Source: Acidimicrobiaceae bacterium (GTDB lineage Bacteria > Actinomycetota > Acidimicrobiia > Acidimicrobiales > UBA8592). From it: DNA of 15,890 bases. The notes under the pieces are model-generated. The model was not told the origin of the DNA, made no database searches, and saw nothing but the letters and a program-made list of their open reading frames with translations. The translations under genes and the position numbers were made by a program. The stretch is taken from assembly GCA_002722525.1 (NCBI GenBank), contig PBMJ01000013.1, positions 1 through 15,890 of the forward strand, given 5' to 3'. Positions 8,131-14,120 of the stretch are shown piece after piece (within the stretch, counting starts at the first letter, position 1; the number at the start of each line of letters is the position of its first letter).

Positions 8131-8946
8131 CTATGGGTGGCGAGAAGGAAGAACTTCTCTCGCAGGCGGTAACTCTATAGGGTGATTTAGCCAGATACCT
8201 ATATTTTCTCCTGTACGGCCTTGTGGACCTTCCTCATATAGCTGAAGCATAAGATCGGCAATCTGGTGGGGTTTCATCCACGTATTGATAACTTCTTCTG
8301 ACATATCACGGTTGAATTTACTTGAAGCAAATCTAATCATTGCCGAATCCGTAGCATCCATACAGAACGCATTTACTCTTATGGCATTCTCAACTAACCG
8401 TTTAGCCCAACTCTGTGTCAAGCCATTTATCCCCCATTTGGAAGCATCGTAGACATCCATGCGCGTTCCCCCGCCCGTAGCGAATCCAGGAGGAGGGCAA
8501 ATATGGTCGGTAGCGATATTGAGAATAAAACCTCCACCATTGGATACGAGGTGAGGTATAGACGCTCTTCCAGTCAAATAGACACCTTTAAGATTGGTAT
8601 TTACCAATAAATCCCAATCCGCTACGGTCTTTTCTTTCGGATCTTCAACAGGGTCAGTAGGGCGCCATACCCCGGCATTCGCTATCACTATGTCAAGACC
8701 AGAAAAATGAGAATTCGCTTCTCCGACAAATCTAAAAACCTGATCTGGATCTCGAACATCCACTACATCAGCATGAACCTTTACTCCAGTATCGTTAGCT
8801 ATTTGTTCTGCTACATCATGGACCGTCTCTTGAAGGTCACAAATGGCTAGATTCGCTCCTGTTTCAGCGAGCTTCACCGCCATTCCCTCGCCGATTCCTG
8901 ATGCTGCACCAGTTACTAAAGCTGTCTTCCCTGATAGCGCAACCAT
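8131..8946 (-). CDS. Short-chain dehydrogenase/reductase (SDR) with extended active-site loop
   Basis: 271 residues from the ATG at 8946, which has GGAGGA six bases upstream. An ATG at 8973 in frame lacks such a site and adds nine residues before the first Rossmann strand. NAD(P) binding: TGAASGIG (12-19), Asp60 in the HADVVDV strand, NAG (90-92). Catalysis: YDASK with Tyr166 and Lys170, and Asn118 in NTNLKG. The usual catalytic Ser position in the NISS motif reads NIATDH, with Thr146 in its place. The gap from there to Tyr166 is 20 residues instead of about 13 and contains CPPPGFATGGGTRMD. A Thr could do the same job, or the loop may supply other groups. Likely oxidises or reduces an alcohol/ketone; substrate unknown. 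First gene of a pair with the luciferase-like oxidoreductase. Confidence 0.9.
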   Translation of the reverse strand: MVALSGKTALVTGAASGIGEGMAVKLAETGANLAICDLQETVHDVAEQIANDTGVKVHADVVDVRDPDQVFRFVGEANSHFSGLDIVIANAGVWRPTDPVEDPKEKTVADWDLLVNTNLKGVYLTGRASIPHLVSNGGGFILNIATDHICPPPGFATGGGTRMDVYDASKWGINGLTQSWAKRLVENAIRVNAFCMDATDSAMIRFASSKFNRDMSEEVINTWMKPHQIADLMLQLYEEGPQGRTGENIGIWLNHPIELPPAREVLPSRHP

Positions 8947-8951
8947 ATCTT

Positions 8952-8957
8952 TCCTCC
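8952..8957 (-). promoter_or_regulatory. Ribosome binding site GGAGGA deciding the SDR start
   Basis: A near-perfect Shine-Dalgarno six bases before the ATG at 8946 fixes that start over the upstream in-frame ATG at 8973. AT-rich repeats reading TATAAATGCTATATA on the minus strand lie just upstream (about 8962-8978) and could hold the -10 box. I cannot place it precisely. Confidence 0.6.
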
Positions 8958-9037
8958 AGTTCGTATATAGCATTTATAGCGCGGATAGGAATAAATTTCT
9001 TTTTCGCAACGACGAAGTCTTTTAGGTTTCTGCGATC

Positions 9038-9043
9038 TATGAT
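9038..9043 (+). promoter_or_regulatory. Candidate -10 hexamer TATGAT for leaderless dienelactone hydrolase transcript
   Basis: TATGAT is followed by six bases (CACAAC) and the ATG at 9050. There is no Shine-Dalgarno in front of that ATG. The spacing puts the transcription start on the first base of the start codon, as in leaderless mRNAs. No good -35 element is visible. Confidence 0.5.
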
Positions 9044-9049
9044 CACAAC

Positions 9050-9781
9050 ATGATCGACCAACACACCAAAATTGAAACTGAAGAAGGCCAAATGGAAACC
9101 TTTATCACGTTTCCAGAAGAAGGCGGTCCGTTCCCAACCATTTTTTTCTTCATGGACGCACCTGGGAAACGTGAAGAGCTCCATGACATGGCTCGGAGAA
9201 TTGCAACAACGGGATATTACGTTATGTTGCCAAACCTCTATTACCGGACTAAAGAACACTTTGAATTAGATTTCGAAACAGGAAACAATTGGGATGAAAT
9301 GTTTGAGTTAATGTCGAGCATCGGAAACCGGATGATTGTTCGTGATGCTCTGGCAATGATTCAAGTAGCGGAGTCTCATCCTAAGGCAGATACTAAGAAG
9401 GTCGGCTGTATTGGATACTGTATGAGCGGACCTTTCGCTTTATCAGTGGCTGCTGCATATCCAGAGAAGGTTAAGGCCGCAGCTTCGATTTACGGTGTGC
9501 GCCTCGTTGTTGATTCGTCCGATTCACCCCATCTTGGTTTTAATCAAACAAATGGAGAGATTTATATTGCTTGCGCTGAATTTGATGACTACGTACCACC
9601 TGAGATGGTCACAAAAGTTTCAGAGGAACTAAGTAATTCTTCTGCGAATGGCCGCGTTGAACTCTATCAGAGCGTTCACCATGGCTTTGCCTTCCCCGAC
9701 AGGGGCGATGTTTACAACAAAGAAGCGGCAGAGAGGCATTGGGAGCGCGTGCATGCACTGTTCGATCGGAATCTGAAATGA
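9050..9781 (+). CDS. Dienelactone hydrolase family protein
   Basis: 243 residues, alpha/beta hydrolase fold. The Cys-Asp-His triad of dienelactone hydrolase is visible: Cys124 in GYCMSG, Asp179 in EFDDYVP and His211 in VHHGFAFP. An early MDAPGKREE segment (35-43) is typical of the family's oxyanion region. Classical members hydrolyse dienelactone to maleylacetate in the chloroaromatic branch of the ortho-cleavage route, but most homologues act on other lactones or esters. The ATG at 9050 preserves the complete N-terminal beta hairpin. The in-frame ATG at 9092 would delete it even though it has GAAGG upstream. The stop overlaps the crotonase ATG as ATGA. Cytoplasmic; no signal peptide. Confidence 0.88.
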   Translation: MIDQHTKIETEEGQMETFITFPEEGGPFPTIFFFMDAPGKREELHDMARRIATTGYYVMLPNLYYRTKEHFELDFETGNNWDEMFELMSSIGNRMIVRDALAMIQVAESHPKADTKKVGCIGYCMSGPFALSVAAAYPEKVKAAASIYGVRLVVDSSDSPHLGFNQTNGEIYIACAEFDDYVPPEMVTKVSEELSNSSANGRVELYQSVHHGFAFPDRGDVYNKEAAERHWERVHALFDRNLK

Positions 9782-10536
9782 GTTCAGATATTCAAGTTTC
9801 AGTCGGGAGTGACTATGTAGCTACTGTAGAAATTTGCAGACCTCCGAATAATTTCTTCAGCACAAATTTGATTAGTAGCCTTGCCGAGACCTTCGAGCAA
9901 CTTGATCAAGATGACAGAGTGAGAGCATCAGTTCTTTGTTCTCAAGGAAAGCATTTCTGTGCCGGAGCTGACTTCTCAGGTCATTCTGAGGGGAATGACA
10001 CCTTGGGGCTTTATGCAGGTGCAGTCAGAATCTTTCGGTGTGTTAAACCAATCGTCGCTGCTGTCCAAGGTGCTGCTATTGGTGGAGGTTTGGGATTGGC
10101 CCTTACCGCCGATTTTAGGATTGCGGCTCCTGAGTCAAGATTTGGGGCAAACTTTGCAAGACTTGGGTTTCATCAGGGTTTTGGCTTAAGTGTGACATTA
10201 CCTGAATTAGTCGGCCAGCAAGCAAGCAGCGATATGCTATTTACCGGTAGAAGGGTTAAGGGTGAAGAAGCGTTAGGGATGGGCTTGTGCGACCGACTGG
10301 TTTCCCTAGGAGAGCTTCGCGAAATAACATCTTCCTTTACGCGAGAAATTGCGAAATCGGCACCTTTAGCGGTCGAATCAATTCGGAAAACGCTACGAGG
10401 CGACCTAGCTGACAGAGTCGAAGCAGCGACACTCCATGAAGCTGCGGAACAAGCCAGTTTAAGTCAAACCGAAGATTGGAAAGAAGGGATCAAAGCTTCA
10501 GCAGAACGAAGAGATCCATTGTTTCGAAGGAAATAG
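9778..10536 (+). CDS. Crotonase / enoyl-CoA hydratase-isomerase family protein with atypical active site
   Basis: 252 residues from the ATG that overlaps the upstream TGA; a longer frame from 9739 would lie wholly inside the previous gene. The crotonase fold is clear: the CoA/oxyanion segment GKHFCAGADF (57-66), AAIGGGLGLALTADFRIAA (99-117), the RLGFHQGFGLS segment (128-138), FTGRRVKGEEALGMGLCD (155-172) and the C-terminal helices ending in RRDPLF. Aligned by eye with rat enoyl-CoA hydratase, the catalytic Glu144 position is Gly106 and the Glu164 position is Phe126, so neither usual glutamate is present. The oxyanion hole appears intact, so the protein probably binds a CoA thioester but performs another reaction (isomerase, hydrolase, lyase) or hydrates through other residues. 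Its TAG directly abuts the convergent carotenoid oxygenase stop with no base between. Confidence 0.88.
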   Translation: MSSDIQVSVGSDYVATVEICRPPNNFFSTNLISSLAETFEQLDQDDRVRASVLCSQGKHFCAGADFSGHSEGNDTLGLYAGAVRIFRCVKPIVAAVQGAAIGGGLGLALTADFRIAAPESRFGANFARLGFHQGFGLSVTLPELVGQQASSDMLFTGRRVKGEEALGMGLCDRLVSLGELREITSSFTREIAKSAPLAVESIRKTLRGDLADRVEAATLHEAAEQASLSQTEDWKEGIKASAERRDPLFRRK

Positions 10537-11886
10537 TTAGAGCACTGAGGAGTCAGGTATCCAACTTCCATGAGCGCCGTAGGGCACTCTCCTAGGAAGG
10601 TGTACGACAGCTACGGGATCTGCGCCGAAGTCTTGCGCATCAATAATTATCAACTTAGAAGAATTTTTCTCTTCATTGTGCACAATTGTTATTACCCATC
10701 CTTCATCTTCTCCATCAGAATTAGGATCTGAGGCAAATACTGGCTCTCCCCCCCTTACAGCATCTCCTAGGTGGTGTTCCCAGCATGCGCCAGTGTGGAG
10801 GTCATATTTCCACAAGGAGGAGCCGTATACAGGCTCCTCGCTGTTTCCTTCTCCGGCCATTGCCATCAAATACCCATATTGCGCGTCTAATCCGACAACT
10901 TTGTCTGCAACTCGCCCAAAGTCTCCAGGCCTATCATCAACCTGTTCTTCAGTTACTGTTCCTAATGACAGATCAATGGTCCATCTCCATAGGCGCCCGA
11001 CTTCTGCATAGTCATCTGAGCTTGAACCAAATGCTTCAGGTTGCCGTGAAACATGTATAACGATCTTTCCATCACCGTCGTATGCATTTACGGGATGGAA
11101 GACATAACAAGGATCAATTTCAAACCAACGAATATCAGTATTGCCACCATTTCTTGGCATTACTCCAAGGCGTGCTCCAGCAGATGGGTCAAAGCCGAAA
11201 GGCACACCCGTTTCAAGTAGTGAAAGATTCAGCACTAATGGTAAATCCATAAAAATGACATAGTTTCGAGTTACGTTGAAATCGTGCATCATTACCATGT
11301 TGGGGATTTCTATTCCCTCGGATTGGATCAATTTCCCGTCAGAATCAATACGATGATATGTCAAAAATGGCTGCTCGAATGAAAAGTAGCTGAATGAAAG
11401 AAGCTCTCCTGTTTCAGGACATATTTTGGGGTGAGCTGTCATAGATGTTTTTAAATTTCCATAAAAATTTTCATACCCTACGGTATTGAGATTGGAGTCA
11501 ATCTCCCATGGCCAATGACCTTCTTCGAGGCAGAGGATTTTCCCTGCGTGTGCTACCACATGTGTATTCGCACTTCCTCGAGATAAGTCACCTACATCGA
11601 CTATTTGGGAAGAAGCTTCATCGGTGATATTTGGTGTCTGGACAAACCGATTACGATACCATGCAGCATTCCCTTGGAATAACCGCACACCATGAACCAT
11701 CCCATCGCCCATAAACCAATGCGGAGAAGTACCTGATTTTGGATTGGGGCCAGTGCGAATGTATACGCCTTCTAGTTGTGGCGGAATCGCTCCTTCAACT
11801 CTGAGTTCAGTTTCTGTTAATTCATCTTGAACAGGCGCCCAATTCCCACGCAAATGCCATGGAAGTTTCGATTCTGTTATTGCCAT
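10537..11886 (-). CDS. Carotenoid oxygenase (carotenoid/stilbene cleavage dioxygenase family)
   Basis: 449 residues, seven-bladed propeller type non-haem iron dioxygenase. All four iron-binding His are present in their usual motifs: His152 in SMTAHPKICPETGEL, His201 in MMHDFNVTRNY, His264 in YVFHPVNAYDGDG and His439 in PYGAHGSWIP. N-terminal GVYIRTGPNPK (40-50) and WFMGDGMVHG (57-66) are family hallmarks. It should cleave a C=C bond of a carotenoid, apocarotenoid, stilbenoid or lignin-like alkene; the sequence does not distinguish these. The start has AAGGAGA four bases upstream. It stands alone on its strand, divergent from an EamA transporter across 74 bases that hold a palindrome. No carotenoid biosynthesis gene is in the window, so a catabolic role on a scavenged substrate is possible. 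Confidence 0.93.
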   Translation of the reverse strand: MAITESKLPWHLRGNWAPVQDELTETELRVEGAIPPQLEGVYIRTGPNPKSGTSPHWFMGDGMVHGVRLFQGNAAWYRNRFVQTPNITDEASSQIVDVGDLSRGSANTHVVAHAGKILCLEEGHWPWEIDSNLNTVGYENFYGNLKTSMTAHPKICPETGELLSFSYFSFEQPFLTYHRIDSDGKLIQSEGIEIPNMVMMHDFNVTRNYVIFMDLPLVLNLSLLETGVPFGFDPSAGARLGVMPRNGGNTDIRWFEIDPCYVFHPVNAYDGDGKIVIHVSRQPEAFGSSSDDYAEVGRLWRWTIDLSLGTVTEEQVDDRPGDFGRVADKVVGLDAQYGYLMAMAGEGNSEEPVYGSSLWKYDLHTGACWEHHLGDAVRGGEPVFASDPNSDGEDEGWVITIVHNEEKNSSKLIIIDAQDFGADPVAVVHLPRRVPYGAHGSWIPDSSVL

Positions 11887-11921
11887 ACACTCTCCTTCTT
11901 TTCATTGGCTTGGTTCACCCA

Positions 11922-11934
11922 TCAACTTAGTTGA
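11922..11934. promoter_or_regulatory. Palindrome TCAACTTAGTTGA, possible operator between divergent genes
   Basis: Six-base arms TCAACT and AGTTGA around a single central T, lying in the 74-base gap between the carotenoid oxygenase and transporter starts. Size and place suit a dimeric repressor or activator controlling both. A 13-base perfect palindrome can occur by chance, and no regulator gene is adjacent. Confidence 0.3.
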
Positions 11935-11960
11935 AGTTTAAGACTTTTCGCTGAGGTTAG

Positions 11961-12884
11961 GTGATTGTTAGAGTTGATTTTGGAAAATATTGGACAAGGG
12001 ATATGAACGAATCCGAAAAATCGAAACTTGTCGAAGATTCTAGAATCGCTTTAGTCGGGGCTGCTCTAGCGGTAACTGCTTGGGGTTCTTCAGGCGTAAT
12101 AGTGAAATACATTTCGGTCAGTTCAACTGAAATAGCAGTGTACAGGTTCACTTTTTATGCAGTTCTTATGATGTTGTTTCTGAAAGTAAGAGGAACACCG
12201 CTCACATTTAAAGCACTTCGTACTTCTCTATGGGGGGGAATAGCCCTTGGACTGAATGTCGCTTTTTTCTTTGAATCTATTAAGAGAACAACTGTTGTTA
12301 ACGCAACCATTATTGGGTCGCTTCAACCTGTACTTATTTCTATTTACAGTTTTCGAGCTTTCGGAGAGAAGGTTCGACGCAAGGATGTCATTGTCGGCAG
12401 TATTGCTTTATTAGGGACATTTGGTGTGGTTGCAGGTTCATCTGGGACTGCTGAATGGGATATTACTGGTGATCTTTTAGCTGCGGCAGCGCTTTTCACT
12501 TGGACTGCTTACTTTATCGTGTCAAAGAAAACGCAAGATCTTGTAACACCCCTAGAGTTCACTGCTGCCTCCGGAGTTATTACCGGTGTCCTTAACTTTG
12601 GCATAGCTTTAATCTTTGGCATCTCATTTACAGTGCCTTCCAATAAGGATATTCTTTGGATTGTCGTCTTGGCAACTGTCGCTGGTTTGATCGGGCACTC
12701 GCTTATGAACTGGTCACTTGTCCGTATTCCTCTCTGGGTAGGATCTACTCTTACTCTCTTTGTTCCGGTAGTATCTTCTTTTCTTGCATGGATATTCTTG
12801 GATGAGTCGTTGAATTACATCCAAATTCTTTCAACTTTTGTTGTAGTTTTCTCTCTTGCAATAATCATGGTTGATCAGGATTGA
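11961..12884 (+). CDS. EamA/DMT-superfamily transporter
   Basis: 307 residues from a GTG, or 293 from the ATG at 12003. GAGG sits about five bases before the GTG, while AGGG is only two bases before the ATG; the cytoplasmic N-terminus makes either possible. Ten hydrophobic segments in two EamA repeats are visible: about 29-158 (VGAALAVTAWGSSGVIVKYI first, FGEKVRRKD near the end) and about 169-305 (DLLAAAALFTWTAYFIVSKK first, FLDESLNY near the end). Charged loops such as KKTQD and EKVRRKD fit an inner-membrane carrier. DMT carriers export or import amino acids, nucleosides and other small metabolites; the substrate cannot be inferred. Divergent partner of the carotenoid oxygenase. Confidence 0.9.
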   Translation: MIVRVDFGKYWTRDMNESEKSKLVEDSRIALVGAALAVTAWGSSGVIVKYISVSSTEIAVYRFTFYAVLMMLFLKVRGTPLTFKALRTSLWGGIALGLNVAFFFESIKRTTVVNATIIGSLQPVLISIYSFRAFGEKVRRKDVIVGSIALLGTFGVVAGSSGTAEWDITGDLLAAAALFTWTAYFIVSKKTQDLVTPLEFTAASGVITGVLNFGIALIFGISFTVPSNKDILWIVVLATVAGLIGHSLMNWSLVRIPLWVGSTLTLFVPVVSSFLAWIFLDESLNYIQILSTFVVVFSLAIIMVDQD

Positions 12885-12894
12885 GGACAATACT

Positions 12895-12919
12895 GATTGA
12901 ATTTCTTTATGATTTAATC
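12895..12919. terminator. Weak AT-rich hairpin between convergent transporter and thiolase genes
   Basis: GATTGAATT (12895-12903) can pair with GATTTAATC (12911-12919) through nine pairs, two of them G-U, around a seven-base loop. It spans the 29-base gap and runs into the thiolase stop codon. Only one G-C pair and no T-tract, so it would be a poor intrinsic terminator. It is the only hairpin I see at any convergent junction here. Confidence 0.22.
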
Positions 12920-14107
12920 GATTTCAGTGCCGAGAATTGAAACGAAGCTCACCATTTCACCTGGGTAACCGCCTAGGTTATGGACTAATCCTAAATTTCT
13001 CCCAGTTTGAGGGATACTCCGTTCTTTCGGGGCCTCATTTCGTAATTGAAGCCAGCATTCATAATGCATTCGTATTCCGGAGGCCCCAACAGGATGGCCG
13101 AAACTCTTTAGTCCTCCGTCAGTATTGACGGGTAGAGGGCCGTCAAGGGCGAAATTTCCGTTAAGTACATCTTTCCAACCTTCTCCCCTTTCAGAGAATT
13201 TAAGGTCCTCCATCAGAATTAACTCTGTCGGGGTAAAACAGTCATGAACTTCCGCTAAGGCCAATTCCTCTCTTGGATTTGTAATCCCAGCCTGCAAATA
13301 TGCATCTTCCGCGGCCGCAGCGCATTCAGGGAAAGTTGTGTAATCGTATTCTGGATCTATGAGTCCACTTCCGTTACCGGAGACGAGCGAAAGTGCTTTT
13401 ATAAACATTGGTTTGTCAGTATATTCATATGCTTTTTCTGCTGACACCACTATGGCAGCAGCAGCACCATCGGCGACACCTGCACAATCAAAGACACTTA
13501 ACTTCCCTGCGACTGCGGCCATATCGCAGATTGCTTCAGCACTCATTTCTCGGCGAAATTGGGCAAGTGGATTTTTCGCTCCATTGAAATGGTTTTTTTC
13601 TGCTATTTTTGCAACTACCATTCGAAGCTCATCTTCATCTACCCCGAACTTCTTGGCGTAGGCGGGTAGGACGAGACTGTACATTGCTGCAGCTGTCAAA
13701 GTTCGATTGGTTCCTGCTGTGGGCATGGGAAAGGCGTTGAGACCTTGATATCCACTGTCTTTAACTTTCTCTACTCCTACAGCCATTGCCGTATCGTATG
13801 CACCACTTGCCACTGCATAGCAAGCCTGTCGAAGAGCTTCTGATCCGGTTGCGCAGAAGTTTTCTACACGGGTTACGGGCTTTCCTTCAAGCTTTAGAGG
13901 CATAGATAACGTCAGGCCACTCATCCCACTTTGTGCTGTCCCTATCCAATAAGCGTCAATGTCTTCACTAGCAAGCTGTACCCCTTCTAGTGTCTGCTTA
14001 GTTGCATCGATAACCAAATCATCTCTGCTCTTGTCCCAGTGTTCACGAAATGGTGTACATCCAATAGAAATTATTGCCACTTTGTCTTTTATTCCGTTTG
14101 AAGCCAT
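12914..14107 (-). CDS. SCP2-type thiolase (acetyl-CoA acetyltransferase-like)
   Basis: 397 residues. The thiolase nucleophile Cys85 is in VENFCATGSEA, the SCP-x-type motif HDCF carries His288, and GHPVGASG carries His338. The C-terminal motif is HNLGGYPG (376-383), so the second catalytic Cys of biosynthetic/degradative thiolases is absent, as in SCP-x thiolases. It should condense or cleave beta-ketoacyl-CoA, or act as a thiolase-like aldolase as in steroid side-chain degradation. AGGGG lies eight bases before the ATG, just after the upstream gene's TAG, and 13 bases separate the genes. The upstream product is an HMG-CoA-synthase-like/DUF35 fusion, which fits the known habit of SCP2-type thiolases to need a DUF35 partner. 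Confidence 0.92.
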   Translation of the reverse strand: MASNGIKDKVAIISIGCTPFREHWDKSRDDLVIDATKQTLEGVQLASEDIDAYWIGTAQSGMSGLTLSMPLKLEGKPVTRVENFCATGSEALRQACYAVASGAYDTAMAVGVEKVKDSGYQGLNAFPMPTAGTNRTLTAAAMYSLVLPAYAKKFGVDEDELRMVVAKIAEKNHFNGAKNPLAQFRREMSAEAICDMAAVAGKLSVFDCAGVADGAAAAIVVSAEKAYEYTDKPMFIKALSLVSGNGSGLIDPEYDYTTFPECAAAAEDAYLQAGITNPREELALAEVHDCFTPTELILMEDLKFSERGEGWKDVLNGNFALDGPLPVNTDGGLKSFGHPVGASGIRMHYECWLQLRNEAPKERSIPQTGRNLGLVHNLGGYPGEMVSFVSILGTEID

Positions 14108-14120
14108 TTATATTTCCCCT

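Noticed and set aside
8864..9259. 131-codon minus-strand frame across the SDR/dienelactone hydrolase divergent region
   Set aside because: It overlaps both real genes and the candidate promoters, and its product has no family features.
9739..9777. Upstream start for the crotonase gene
   Set aside because: The 13 added residues lie inside the dienelactone hydrolase gene; the ATGA overlap at 9778 matches the other operons and the family N-terminus.
13359..13661. 100-codon plus-strand frame rich in Ala and Ser inside the thiolase gene
   Set aside because: Antisense shadow of the thiolase; low-complexity composition follows from the Ala-rich coding strand.
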